From contig JASPKZ010007543.1 of the NCBI GenBank assembly GCA_030220185.1, positions 518,501 to 582,500 of the forward strand: a DNA stretch of 64,000 nt, in the 5' to 3' direction. Source of the DNA: Diploptera punctata (lineage: Eukaryota; Arthropoda; Insecta; Blattodea; Blaberidae). The notes beneath the pieces were generated by a model, which worked only from the letters and a program-made list of their open reading frames with translations, did no database searches and was not told the DNA's origin. The position numbers and the translations under genes were made by a program. This document shows positions 20,475 through 32,124 of this stretch, in pieces; the first letter of the stretch is position 1; the number at the start of each line of letters is the position of its first letter.

Positions 20475-21930
20475 TGCAGTATCAGCGACCATTGTCACCA
20501 ACCTCGCCTGTTTTCACTACTGTCCATTTTTTATTTTGCCGGTAATTTTCCAAACTGCCATCTGGTGTTCTTTTGAATGAATCATTTTCTAAACTGCCAT
20601 CTTTTGTATTTTTGAAGAACTTTGTAATCAAGCTCGGTTCGTCTGGAATCTCGAAGTTCATGGTTCTAGTATGGTATTTTTGAATATATATATTTTCCCA
20701 AACTGTTAAATCTAAAGGTTCGGATAGATGTTTCAAAAGTGTTGCTTCCTTTTCAATTCTATGATGCTCTTACTTACTTACTTACTCACTGGCACTATGG
20801 AACCCGTAGGTTCATGGCCGCGCGGACATAAGCTCTCCATACATGCCTATCCTGAGCTAATGTTTTCCAATCATTTCCTGTATAATCTACTTCCCTCAAA
20901 TCATAGTTAATATTATTCTCCCACCTCATTCTTGGTCTACCAACTGGGCGTTTTCCCTCTGGCTTTCCTACAAGAAGCTTCCATGCAAGTCTTTCATTCC
21001 CCATACGTGCAACATGTCCTACCCGTCGCAGTCTACGAGACTTAACTGTTCTTATTATATCTATGATGCTCTAATAAACTATGTGCTGCTATAGCTGATT
21101 TTTTAATTTCTCCATTCTTTATGTTTCTGAAGTGTTCTTTTTTACGAGTTTCCAAGTTCCTTTTTGTTTTTCCTACATATATCCTGTTGCAATCTTTGCA
21201 ATCAATTTGATAAATTCCAGATTTTTTGTTGGCTGGGGTGTTACATTTATTATTAGTTAACAGAAGATTACTCAGGCTGAATTTGTTAATTGGAGCTAAT
21301 GTTATATTAAATTTTCTGAATTTTTTTGAAACTTATTATGAACTTCAGGATGGTAAGTAAATTTCTTGAATTTTACATCTTTCTTGGAATCATGTGTAGG
21401 GTGGTGTATTCATGTAACCTTTTCTGTTGTATAATTTCTTTAATTTATTCTTTGTTATGTCTTCAGCAAAACCATTTATTTTAGCTACGTGTACAATATG
21501 ATTATATTCCTTGTCAAAATCTTCTACATTAAGTGGAATATTTATCAATCTGTGTAATAGACTATTGAAAATTGCATGTTTATGTGACACATGATTAAAA
21601 CCTGAAGATTTTATGTAGCTGCCGGTAAATATTAAATTCAATTCTTTGCTGTTCATTTCTTATTAAGTATGAGTCTAAAAATGGGATCTTGTTATTTTGT
21701 TCAATTTCAATAGTGAATGTTACTGACTCATCCCGAAGATTAAGCAATTTTAATGCATCTTGAATCCATTTTTTTAATCAATTACAGCGATAATATCATC
21801 CACATATCTATACCAACACTTGAAAAGCAAAGGATAAGGATTGGTGATATGTGATTCAAGATACCCCACAATCAATTGGCTAAATGGAGAAAGTGGATTT
21901 CCCATTGCCAATCCCGTGCTGTTTACCCGG
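20475..21930 (-). pseudogene. Penelope-like element: RT, GIY-YIG and C-terminus
   Basis: Broken PLE ORF on the minus strand. In order: GLAMGNPLSPFSQ (about 21900) and CWYRYVDDIIAVI (about 21810) of the reverse transcriptase; the thumb-like frame 21390-21656 (SGFNHVSHKHAIFNSLLHRL, IVHVAKINGFAED); GIYQIDCKDCNRIYVGKTKR (about 21160-21220) of a GIY-YIG endonuclease; and the C-terminal HLSEPLDLTVWENIYIQKY frame (20482-20736) with duplicated DGSLEN motifs. The YVDD and AMGNPLSP motifs are typical of PLEs. A LINE-A insertion at 20771-21059 and frameshifts inactivate it; the N-terminus is replaced by repeat F at about 21918. Confidence 0.85.
20771..21059 (-). mobile_element. LINE-A inserted in PLE, 13-bp TSD
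   Basis: The minus-strand tail frame 20795-21004 has RPVGRPRMRWEN and YVRAAMNLR, with a (TTAC)n end at the low side. The TSD TCTATGATGCTCT lies at 20758-20770 and 21060-21072 and restores PLE continuity. Confidence 0.93.
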
Positions 21931-22336
21931 CGTTGACCGGGAATCTACTCATCCCGATCTTCTTGGCATAAATGAGCTGAAAGACAAAAATTAATGTACT
22001 TCTTATGATTAGTTGAATAAGTAAAATTAAAAATAAATATAAATGTATATCGTAATTATTTTAAAATTCCCGTCCTGATTACCCGGTGTTGCCCGGGAAT
22101 CTACTTATCTCGATCTTCTTGGCATAAATGAACTAAAAGACAAAATTCGTTATTGTGAGTTGTACCTAAGAGATAAACATATGCTGTCGCGAACATTTTT
22201 ATAGAGCTTTTTGACATATTCAATTATGTGTACATTAATTTTGTGTGTATAACTGTAGACTTTCACGGCCGTCGTCTTGATCCCTATTAGGTTCGTCTTC
22301 CGGGCATATAGGCCGTGGTCCAGTCGTTCTTCTACT

Positions 22337-22373
22337 CGACGTTTCGTCTACTGCTGCGGTAGACATCTTCAGG
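22337..22373 (-). ncRNA. Hammerhead-ribozyme-like motif
   Basis: Minus strand: CTGAAGA, stem II GTCTAC-CGCAGCA-GTAGAC, GAAA, minimal palindromic stem III (ACGT), then C. Fits the hammerhead core; activity untested. Confidence 0.7.
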
Positions 22374-22450
22374 AGATACTGCGTGCTCTCTGTGAATTCC
22401 TCAACAGTCGGCTGCAGACTGTTGAGGAGTTCACAGAGAGCACGCAGTAT

Positions 22451-22490
22451 CTCCTGAAGATGTCTACCGCAGCAGTAGACGAAACGTCGA
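22451..22490 (+). ncRNA. Hammerhead-ribozyme-like motif
   Basis: Plus copy: CTGAAGA at 22454-22460, the same 6-bp stem II, GAAACGTC ending at 22488. Confidence 0.7.
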
Positions 22491-22541
22491 GTAGAAGAAC
22501 GGCTGCAGACTGTTGAGGAGTTCACAGAGAGCACGCAGTAT

Positions 22542-22581
22542 CTCCTGAAGATGTCTACCGCAGCAGTAGACGAAACGTCGA
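22542..22581 (+). ncRNA. Hammerhead-ribozyme-like motif
   Basis: Tandem second plus copy: CTGAAGA at 22545-22551 and GAAACGTC ending at 22579. The direct repetition matches the dimeric arrangement thought to help hammerheads with very short stem III. Confidence 0.7.
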
Positions 22582-22989
22582 GTAGAAGAACGACTGGACC
22601 ACGGCCTATATGCCCGGAAGACGAACCTAATAGGAATTCATTTTGTGTATTTGTTATGGTTTAGGCAGCGTAAGCCATTTAGGAGTCCAAAGAGCTACTT
22701 TTTCACTTTTTCACTACAAAGGGCAATTGTTAAGGGTGAAGGAGTTGAGTATCACAACTCTCTTATAGCCCATGTTCATCCCGGGAATCTCCTGAACATT
22801 TTGCAAAAGCCCCATCACAATCGGAAAAACGGTATGGCCGCGCATAAAGTACGAACAAACAAACAAACAAACAACTTTCATTTTTATATATTAGATTTTC
22901 AGTTTTTTTAGAAGTTAGGACGACTGTAATTTCTAATACCATGCATTTCCTGATTTGATGCAATATTTGTTTTCTTTGTGCACCTTTCT

Positions 22990-22990
22990 G

Positions 22991-23046
<56 letters not shown>
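22990..23046. repeat. (ATT)n microsatellite
   Basis: Near-perfect ATT run beside the LINE-F 5' end. Confidence 0.9.
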
Positions 23047-23049
23047 GTT

Positions 23050-23550
23050 TAAAATTAGACAAAATAAGAAATACTGTCATAAGAGAAAAAATGAATATTG
23101 GTTATTCAATAGTAGATTATATACGGTATAAGGAATTAGTTGGTAGACCAAGAATAACATTAATTATGATTTGAGGGAAGTAGATTATACAGGGAATGAT
23201 TGGAAATCATTAGCTCAGGATAGAGATGTATGGAGAGCTTATGTCCATGCGGCCATGAACCTATGGGTTCGATAGTGCCAATGAGTAAGTAAGTAAGTAT
23301 AAGGAATTAAATTGATATGGGCGCGTACGACGAATGCAAGAAGAAAGATTACCCAGGAAAACATTGGAATGGTGTCCACCTGGAAGGAGGAGGAGAGGAA
23401 GACCTCGAAACTCGTGGATGCAGGAAATAAGAACTGGAATGAGAGCAAGAGGACTGGAGGACATGGATTGGATGGAGAGAGACGAGTGGAAGGAAAATAA
23501 AACTTTAGGCACAGAAAGATGTGTAAACATTACAATTCTGTATATAAAAT
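23050..23550 (+). mobile_element. LINE-F tail, split by LINE-A
   Basis: The best LINE-F tail here. Before the insertion it reads NIGYSIVDYI. After it come YGRVRRMQEERLPRKTLEWC, PPGRRRRGRPRNSWMQEI, then RARGLEDMDWMERDEWKEN (frame 23334-23597). The protein end is followed by an (ATT)n run at about 23558-23588. Confidence 0.85.
23139..23296 (+). mobile_element. Very short LINE-A insertion, 13-bp TSD
   Basis: A 158-bp 5'-truncated LINE-A tail ending in (GTAA)n. The TSD GTATAAGGAATTA lies at 23126-23138 and 23297-23309 and splits LINE-F. Confidence 0.93.
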
Positions 23551-23555
23551 ATAAA

Positions 23556-23590
<35 letters not shown>

Positions 23591-24040
23591 AAACTAGGAT
23601 AGAATACATATATGATAGAGTAAATACTTACAATTTCACCAATACCAATTAATATGCAAACCCAATAACACTGCAAAGAAACATAAATTAATGTTAATGA
23701 CAAAATGCAATGAAAGAAGTGAAAACTAATTTAAAATTTAGGTGTTATTCAAGAGAGACATTCTTTAACATTGGAGATCATAATTTCTATATATTGTTAA
23801 AAATTTGAAATACATTACGTATGTATATAGCCTACTTGTTGCCATTAGCGAATGCAGAAAGAATAGTTGTTTACGCGTGTGAACTTACCCTCTGCTTATC
23901 GGTGAGCGAATCGTTAGAAATGGCCTGCACAGCATTCAGCTCGTCTTCAGCTGAAATCAAACGCACAACATTCAAAGATATACAGGGTGTTGCAAAGAAA
24001 AGCACTGACAACGAAGGTCAGGTGGTATATTGAAATATGT
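23591..24040. other. No gene recognised
   Basis: The frame 23821-24033 has no recognisable domain. Nothing else is supportable. Confidence 0.35.
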
Positions 24041-24046
24041 TAAACA

Positions 24047-24265
24047 CTTCAAATATTGGAAGGGGTCATATAGAAAGAATGGAAGAAAACCGGCTTGCAA
24101 AAAGAGCTAAAGAAGATAGACCAATGGATGGGAGAAGAACAAGAGGAAGACCAGCCAAGAGATGGATAAACAAAGAATGCACATCCAATACGTCTTCCTC
24201 CGAGGAGTGATTTTGGAAATAAACAGGATGAAAATCCTACAAATTAAGTTTAATAAGAAGAAGAA
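24047..24265 (+). mobile_element. LINE-E tail
   Basis: In frame it reads YWKGS.RKNGRKPACKKS-like text with shifts. The consensus across copies is YWKGHIERMEDNRLTKRAKE, then RTRGRPAKRWI and CTSNTSSSEE. It ends with AATAAGAAGAAGAAG. Confidence 0.8.
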
Positions 24266-24385
24266 GACTTTTTAGTTAGATACCGATGTCCGGAAATGAT
24301 GCGTTTTCTAGCTATGAGTTGTTATCTTCTCAAGAGTTCCGTTAGTTCGATTTCAGGACTCAATACTTGACAATACTGTCACAGT

Positions 24386-24706
24386 GTCACAGCGTGCTGC
24401 CTTGTCACGCAGTGGGCCCGGGTTCCATCCCCGTTCGGGGCAGTTTTTCTGGGTGAGGTTTTTATCGGGGTTTTTCCTCATCTGTAAGACAAATATCAGG
24501 AAAACGTTAAGGCCCAAACGGTCCCCGAAATCATACGGCCATCATCACCATCCTTATCATTATCATCATCATCATCATCCTTCACCGGTGTGGAAAGCAA
24601 CGGGAAGCTACCACACCTACAATTCCCAAGTAAAGCTGCAAGCATAGCATGAAAGTGCTATGAATGCAGTAAAGGACGTACCCTCGGACAGAATTACTAT
24701 GTATGG
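24386..24706 (+). mobile_element. SINE-B, 5'-truncated, 11-bp TSD
   Basis: Starts inside the tRNA head (GCGTGCTGCCTTGTCACGC) and retains the B box and body. The TSD ACTGTCACAGT lies at 24375-24385 and 24707-24717. Confidence 0.9.
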
Positions 24707-24721
24707 ACTGTCACAGTCAGA

Positions 24722-25080
24722 TCAATTTTTCAAATATCCAAATCCCATCTCATTGAAGAGCGTATATCGGCGGTGTAGTGATTGGCGCACAGGATCAAAT
24801 TCGCTTGATATAATTTGAATTAGTTCTGTAGCAACGTGGATTCGGGCTACAAGATCCATACGTGACTCTACTGGAGTCTGATAAACATACTGTTTCATGT
24901 CGCCCCACAAAAAGTAGTCGAGAGGGTTAAGAACGAGTGATCTCGGAGGCCATGGGACTGGTCCCCCTCGACCTGGATACGTGGTATTCAAATGTCTTCT
25001 CACATTAGCATGGAAGTGAGCTGGAACTCCGTCATGTTGCAGCCACATTCCGTTGCGAAGTCACGTATCACAGGTTTCGT
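24722..25080 (-). pseudogene. Tc1/mariner-type transposase C-terminal fragment
   Basis: The minus frame 24722-25048 reads WLQHDGVPAHFHANVRRHLN, then WPPRSLVLNPLDYFLWGDMK and YVYQTPVESRMDLVARIHVA. The second (QHD) and third (PLDYFLWG) acidic catalytic residues are present, with 37 residues between them, which fits a DD37D (maT-like) arrangement. The N-terminal DNA-binding half and first catalytic Asp are missing. No terminal inverted repeats were found. Confidence 0.8.
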
Positions 25081-25217
25081 ACCTGTGAGGTGTTGTTACG
25101 TAATGAATCGTCAAATCCTTCGACCTAACACTGATTTTGCGGAAATTGAAGTATAGCAAAATAGGAGGTCAATAAGGATATATGTATTATCAATAATAAG
25201 AATATCAATATGGTCTT

Positions 25218-25233
25218 TGTTTTCGATCTTCAA

Positions 25234-25293
<60 letters not shown>

Positions 25294-25762
25294 TAATAGC
25301 TTTATTTTGCTTGGCAGAGTTAAGGCCTTAAGGCCTTGTCTACCACTCAACCAGGTTTAAAAAATACAAAAAAATAGTCTTACATCTAAATTACAATATG
25401 TTATGAATACAACACAATTAATATTTATAATGTATTTTGATTTACTCTAAATTTAACGAATTAATTATATAATATGTACAAGATATATAAAAAACGAGGA
25501 AAAGATTAATGGCATAGAATAAAATTAAATAAATAGAGAAAAAATAATAATCAGACAACAGGTAACTGCATAAGCGTGACTTAAAGGTACCAAGTGTGCG
25601 GCAACCCCTGATATCTTGAGGAAAGAGATTCCAGGTGCGGGCAGAGGCTACTGTGAAGGAAGTGGAATAAGAGGAAGTGCTATGAAGAGGAATTGTTAGC
25701 AGACTGTTATCTTATGACCTAGTGTCGATATTGTGATAGGAGGATAACTTTTCAAATTATAA
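25218..25762 (-). mobile_element. LINE-C copy
   Basis: (AAT)n at 25218-25290 marks the 3' end. The hairpin segment (GGCAGAGTTAAGGCCTTAAG) follows. The minus strand encodes the C-terminus: IPLHSTSS-like text, SFTVASARTWNLFPQDIRGC, RTLGTFKSRLCSYLLS. Closely related to 35600-36225. Confidence 0.85.
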
Positions 25763-25955
25763 TAAGGATGATGATGATGATGATGATGACCATATGATTT
25801 CGGGGATCGTTTGGGCCTTAAAGTTTTCCTGACATTTGTCTTACAGGTGAGGGAAAACCCCGATAACAACCTCACCCAGAAAAACTGCCCCGACCGGTGA
25901 TCGAACCCGGGCCCGCTGCGTGACAAGGCAGCACGCTACCTCGAGACCACAGCGG
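25763..25955 (-). mobile_element. SINE-B, 3'-truncated
   Basis: Minus strand: head at 25890-25955 (B box as CCGGTGATCGAACCCGGGCC on plus), body down to a GATGATGATG stretch at 25767. The 3' half is absent. Confidence 0.85.
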
Positions 25956-26340
25956 TTGTCGAAACATATATAAAGTTTATTATATATTTTATATTTATAA
26001 GTTATCTCTATTTGATGTCACAGTTCGACGAAGGACGAGAGTCGGAGGTCCGGACTATTTGACAGAATGATGGTCTAGAAGTCATAATCCGTGCTCGAGT
26101 TGGCAAAAGCAAAGTCCCTATCGGCTAAGTGCGGAGGTTGTCAGCCCTTAAGTTAGCAGCCCTACCAGATTATCAACTTACACTACGTACCTGTACTAAT
26201 ACCATATGTCTCTTTACACACTTTGGCGATGTCTTTGGAGTCGGTTGCACATAGCTAGAAACAAAAAAAAAGTAATAAAACGATTTGATAAAATACACAA
26301 CACAGAAATTATTGACAAATGTCTTATTCTAGACATAACC
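25956..26340. other. No gene recognised
   Basis: No coding or repeat assignment; mixed composition. Confidence 0.35.
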
Positions 26341-26344
26341 TAAT

Positions 26345-26590
26345 TTATTATAGGCAGACGAAAATATTGGAAGGGTCATATAGAAAGAATGGAAGACAAC
26401 CGACTTACAAAAAGAGCTAAAGAAGATAGATGAATGGACGGGACAAGAACAAGAGGAAGACCAGCCAAGAGATGGATAGACAGTGAATGCACATCCAATA
26501 CGTCTTCCTCAGAGGAGTGATTTTGGAAATAAACAGGACGAAAGTCCTACAAATTATGTATAAGAAGAAAGAAGAAAAAGAGAACAAATT
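26345..26590 (+). mobile_element. LINE-E tail
   Basis: Collinear with 24047-24265 and 47615-47833. Encodes YWKGHIERMEDNRLTKRAKE, then MDGTRTRGRPAKRWIDSEC with a stop between. It ends in AAGAAGAAAGAAG. Confidence 0.8.
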
Positions 26591-26592
26591 TC

Positions 26593-26865
26593 TTCTTCTT
26601 CCTTCCAAGTATTAGGCCAAGGCCTGTTACGATCCTATAGAAAATTTTCCCTCCAACGTTCGAGGGAAATTCTCGTATAAGACTTGAAAGCATAATAATA
26701 GTCCCTTCGATTGGTTGCTGGCCAAAGGAAGGCAAGACCAGTGATGGGGCTGCCATCTTATAGCCTCTGGTCAGGCTTTTCTGGAGAAGAAAAGAAAATA
26801 AAGGAAAGAAGAAATGGAAGAAAGGAAAGACTCCCTAGCCCTCGGATGCCCTAAGAGCGTCGGGG
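26593..26865 (-). mobile_element. Repeat H with LINE-B-like tail
   Basis: On the minus strand the H body (GGGCATCCGAGGGCTAGGGA to TCTTATACGAGAATTTCCC) runs straight into the LINE-B 3' end (GGAGGGAAAATTTTCTATAG, GGCCTTGGCCTAATACTTGG, then GAAGAAGAAG). The same junction recurs at 46878-46972. Either a SINE-like element using the LINE-B tail or an internally deleted LINE-B. Confidence 0.75.
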
Positions 26866-27640
26866 TCGAAAAAAACAAGAGTTAGATAGTAAAGTTAAAA
26901 GTAAAGTTAAAAGAGTGCAAAACACAAGTAAGTGGAAGAAATGTTTTGCTCAGCTTGGGCACCTTGTGGTCGCCATCCACATATCCCCTAGATGAGGACC
27001 CCTGAGGGTGAGAACAATTTTAATTGCTTCAAATGGTCCTCCTTTGGTCTCTATCCTCAACAAGTTAATCGAGTTTATATTTCCTATAACCGAACATTAC
27101 CATCCCTCCTCCATCTAGACACTCAATTCACATCGTGTTTTTGCCATTTTCAGTGTCTGTAAAAGAGGATTGTTTTAAAAATGTTTTCAAATTGTTTTTG
27201 TAAAATGAACATCATTAGTTACATTTCTTCAGAATTCGGGATCTTAATATAGGCCTATAAATAAAATAAATAGGCCTAAAATTTTCTTTATACAAAATAC
27301 TTAAATCTCACGAATGTTCTTTTAATGAATATTCATGAAAACCTTTGTACATGCTAATTTTCAGCTACGGCGAGACAGGGCAGACCGCCATCATCTTATA
27401 CTCTAAAACCATTACGTGTAGGAGTTCACCTGAAACGAAAAGTTTAAAAAACAAATCAAGCTCTAGCGGTACTCCATTATCGATGTTATTACAACGAAAT
27501 TCAGTATATACTAAATTACATTTTCTCAAGACGGGTTCGTACAAAAAATCAGTAAAAATACCGACCAATTATAACTGGTGGATTTACCTGCAAATCCTAA
27601 ATTAAAAAATTATCTGTAGCAACCAGCACATGTTTATCTT
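26866..27640. other. No gene recognised
   Basis: A poly-purine stretch at 26866-26945 is followed by unassigned sequence. Opposed frames at 27345-27605 have no domain. Confidence 0.35.
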
Positions 27641-28195
27641 CTTCATTCTTCTTCTACTACAGGATTTGTCATGCTATGCCGCCTGTTTCCGGCGATGTTA
27701 ACATATTGAGTCCATCTTCTACGTATGTCGGCCAACATCTCATTGTATCCTCTGGGATTATACAGAACGGATCTTTTTGGTATATCTGATTCGTTGTATC
27801 ATTCTCATTAAGTGTTCTGTCCATATTCTTCTTATTTTCAGGCTGATTTTTAAATCTTCAATTAATTAGATATAAATATATTTAATTCTTCTCGTATAGT
27901 TTCATTCCTTCTTCTATCCGCTCTTGTGCATCCTTTCACATTACGTAAAAACAGCATTTCCGCAGTCTGTACCCTGCTTTTATCCCTTGATTTCATTATC
28001 CAATTTTCACTTCCATACAACAACAAAGGAACAGCCATTGTTTTATATAATTTAAGTTTCGTATCTTTCCTTGTTTTCCGACCTAAGGTTCTTTTTATGG
28101 TTCCACAAATAGCCTGAAATGTATTTACTTTATTTTCCATATCTTTATTTTCTCTATAAGTTATTTCACATCCCGCCATGTTTATTCTATTTAAT
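27640..28195 (-). mobile_element. LINE-G tail fragment
   Basis: The minus frame 27862-28179 reads MAGCEITYRENKDMENKVNT, then CGTIKRTLGRKTRKDTKLKL, YGSENWIMKSRDKSRVQTAE, RNVKGCTRADRRRNETIREE. The rest of the tail to 27640 is degraded. Confidence 0.8.
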
Positions 28196-28254
28196 TTTCA
28201 GATGCACGGGATATGTAAAAAGAATTGAAATATATATTTATAATATTTTTTTTT

Positions 28255-28445
28255 TACTTTTCTTCGTCTTCCTTCCAAGTATTAGGCCAAGGCCTGTTAG
28301 GATCCTATAGAAAATTTTCCCTCCAGCGTTTCATATGACACCCCAGAGTTATTCGTCCTCTTCATATATAATTATAAACAGTTTTAGGGTCCGATTTGAA
28401 CTCATTCTTTGAAGATGGTGTTTCCAATTTAGTTGGTTTTTTAAA
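28255..28445 (-). mobile_element. LINE-B 3' end
   Basis: Matches 19165-19350 (TTCCAAGTATTAGGCCAAGG, ATCCTATAGAAAATTTTCCC, TCCGATTTGAACTCATTCTT). Truncated 5'. Confidence 0.8.
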
Positions 28446-29050
28446 CTAAAAATAAACCTCTCGCCGGGTACCAGCTATTATTAAATAAAGTTGCCTTTTG
28501 TACTCACCGCAGACATGTGATATATGAAGCAATACAAACAGAAGAATGCAGTCAGTATTCCACAAAACATAATTTGAATTTAGGAATAAACTTGTGGTAG
28601 CAAATGTTTCACAATTGTTACAATATAAAAATCGTATCAGTTATTTCCGGAACTTTTTTATGCCATATTGTCACTCATGGCAGGTTTCTATTGTATTCAC
28701 GGAAATACATTGTGTACAGCATATAGTATGTGCAGCGTTACATATAGGCCAACTTTCACTTTCAGTATCCTGAAATCATAAAAAGGTAGGGCCTCTCGCT
28801 ACACAGCCTTCCTATATTACATGCTTTAAAAACATCACTTGAAAACCTATTTCTAGGACATTCTATAAATATTGCAAACATTGCTATAACATCACAAAAA
28901 AAAGGTTTCTTTTGATATTAGGAACTTCTTTTACAGTCTTTTTTCCAAGTGAACTATACGTTGCCAAATCCTTGGAAGAGGTACACTCCATCTGCAGCAC
29001 CATTTCTGGATCTGTCTTTCACTGATCTAGAATTATCTGAATATCAACTC
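28446..29050. other. No gene recognised
   Basis: AT-rich, no repeat family assigned. Confidence 0.35.
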
Positions 29051-29052
29051 TT

Positions 29053-29720
29053 CTACTTCTTCTTCTTCTTCTTCTTCTTTCGACGAGTAGGTCAATGCGA
29101 CCTGTTCCGGTCTCAAGTCCATCGTTTCCTTAGTCGTCCCAATGATCTCTTTTTCCATGTGGTTTGTAGGTGTTGATCTTTTTGGGTAATCTTGTATTGT
29201 CCATCCTGTCTAAATGTTCTTTCCATTGGTATTCGTGGTCTTGTACTTTATCAACTATTGAAAATATCTCCAGTTCATTTCTTATTGATTCACTGTGTAA
29301 TCTATCCATGTGTGTACATCCTTTTACGGATCTTAAACATTTCATTTCAGTGGCTTGAATGTGTGAGATATCTTTTTTTTGTAAGTACCGAAGATTCAGA
29401 TCCATATAAAAGAACAGGAACAGCCATGCTTTTATAAAACCTGATCTGAGTTTCTCTTCGAGTCTTTCGAGGGTTCTTCTTATGGTGCCGCACATAATTT
29501 GATATCGGTTTAATTTATTATGTATATCCCAATCATAGCTATATGTTATATCTGTACCAAGATAGTTAAAGTGTGCTATCTGTTCTGTTATTTCATTATT
29601 GATTACTATTTTTGCTCTGATTGGCACTTCGGCCTGAAAAGCCATAATTTTTGGAATATCAACTCTTGATTGAAATTGAATGCCTGGTAGAGGTTCTTTG
29701 TTAATTGTGATTAAGTTATA
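29053..29720 (-). mobile_element. LINE-G tail, long open frame
   Basis: The minus frame 29130-29783 encodes IMAFQAEVPIRAKIVINNEI, then HFNYLGTDITYSYDWDIHNK, RYQIMCGTIRRTLERLEEKL, QATEMKCLRSVKGCTHMDRL, YQWKEHLDRMDNTRLPKKIN. The N-terminal part before IMAF is probably not LINE. The 3' end is a TTCTTCTTCTTC run on plus. It lacks the catalytic FADD region. Confidence 0.8.
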
Positions 29721-29907
29721 ATCACAAGGCACATATCTGGTGGATTCGGCGGATGTTCGAGTACTTCCCAATTCCAACTTCAAAACAAATTCTACTTAAC
29801 ATCTATTTAAGGCGGTGTTACTTATTAAATGTCAAAAACAGTGATTATATTCACAAAATATTTATATTTCGAGACTTTCAATATCACAGATTTCTACAAC
29901 AAAGACT

Positions 29908-30287
29908 AACTGGCACTATCGAACCCGTAGGTTCATAGCCGCGCGGGCATAAGCTCTCTATACGTCCCTATCCTAGGCTAATGTTTTCCAATATTTCCTA
30001 ATATAATTTACTTTCCTCAAATAATAATTAATATTATTCTCCCATCACACTCTTGCTCTACTAACTGGGCGTTTATCTTTTGGTTTTCCTATAAAAAGCC
30101 TCCAAACCTCTCTTTCATTTCTCCATTTGTGCCACATGTCCTGTCCATCGCAATATACGAGAATTAACTGTTCTGATTACATCTGGTTTCCTATAAAGAC
30201 CATGTAGCTCAGTGTTATGTATTGTTTTTCATTCACTTGTCTGCTGATCTCTGTTTGGTGCAAAAGTTTTCCTAAGAACTTTATTCT
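29908..30287 (-). mobile_element. LINE-A, 11-bp TSD
   Basis: Diverged minus-strand LINE-A without its GTAA tail expansion. The TSD CAACAAAGACT lies at 29897-29907 and 30288-30298. Frames are broken. Confidence 0.85.
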
Positions 30288-30404
30288 CAACAAAGACTGC
30301 TCAACAATATTCTACAAGATTACAATGATCGCCATTAGCATCGCTCATTTACAAGTGTTGCCATTACGTATCGAATGCCTTGTTATCAAGATCAAATAAC
30401 TTCT

Positions 30405-31377
<973 letters not shown>

Positions 31378-31379
31378 CT

Positions 31380-32050
31380 ATCAGACTCAAAAGCAGCTCT
31401 TCAATCAATCTGTCACGTGACTCCAAACAATATTATGACATAATACTACAGCTCCATAACTACGGCAATAAAGTCATCCTACAGTGGATTCCATCACATT
31501 GTGGAATCTTGGCCAATGAAACAGCTGATCTCCGTGCGAAGAAAGGTTCCCTGATAACATAATCACAACACCCAAACTTATATTTTATATTTTGTCGAAA
31601 ATGCTCATAAAAACAAGGATATTAATGGAAACAGACTTCAATAATCCACAAAAGACAAGAAATTGGAATGCCTTCTTCAAAACACAAACTCGTTACCCGG
31701 ACTTCCACAGAAGCATCAGTTACTCAATTCAGAGTAACTACAGGCCACCATTGCCTTGCTAAACACTTGCACAAGAACAATATATTGTCTACACCAAGAT
31801 GCATTCTATGCAACCATCCACAGGAAGAAATGGATGACTAACATCTTAACAATTGTGCAACCGTCAAACAAGAAACTTCCAAAACTTCAAAGTACTGGGG
31901 AGCAAGACTGCTAATGACTTCAGTGTTAGATGCAGCACATTAGACAACAACCAGCCAAAATTTATGCCGAAATCTACCTTGGTATTTCTCTCAGAGACGG
32001 CAAGAAATAATGGTAATGATGCTCCAGGAGAGGCCTCAAACTAAACTTAA
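31380..32050 (+). mobile_element. LINE-D: RNase H end and zinc-knuckle region
   Basis: The frame entering from 30597 carries VILQWIPSHCGILANETADL, the C-terminal part of a LINE RNase H domain (conserved His and Asp visible), then RAKKGS. After a frame break, FRVTTGHHCLAKHLHKNNIL and CILCNHPQEEMDD...NC give the zinc-knuckle-like region. Reverse transcriptase is missing and stops are frequent. Confidence 0.8.
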
Positions 32051-32124
32051 GCTAATTAGGCGATTATTATACTGATGATAATGATGGCCAGATGGTGTTC
32101 GGGGACCGTTTGGGGCTTAAAGTT

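Larger units (their letters stand above)
22247..22639. mobile_element. PLE-like fold-back element with ribozyme motifs
   Basis: The outer arms are inverted copies (GGTTCGTCTTCCGGGCATAT at about 22290 and ATATGCCCGGAAGACGAACC at about 22607). The interior holds one minus and two plus copies of a unit of about 95 bp, each with a hammerhead-like core. The ATTTTGTGT duplication indicates insertion into repeat F. No protein is encoded; the LKMSTAAVDETSS frame is a shadow of the ribozyme sequence. Confidence 0.75.
21918..22870 (+). repeat. Repeat F units, interrupted
   Basis: Units begin with an ACCCGG..TTG.CCGGGAATCTAC motif (21925 and about 22082) and continue to ACAAACAAACAAAC at 22855-22872. 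The second unit is split by the PLE-like palindrome at 22247-22639, with ATTTTGTGT duplicated at 22238-22246 and 22640-22648. Confidence 0.8.

Noticed and set aside
22277..22534. Overlapping plus and minus ORFs with repeated STAAVDETSS
   Set aside because: Both are readings of the palindromic hammerhead-bearing DNA; no independent coding evidence.
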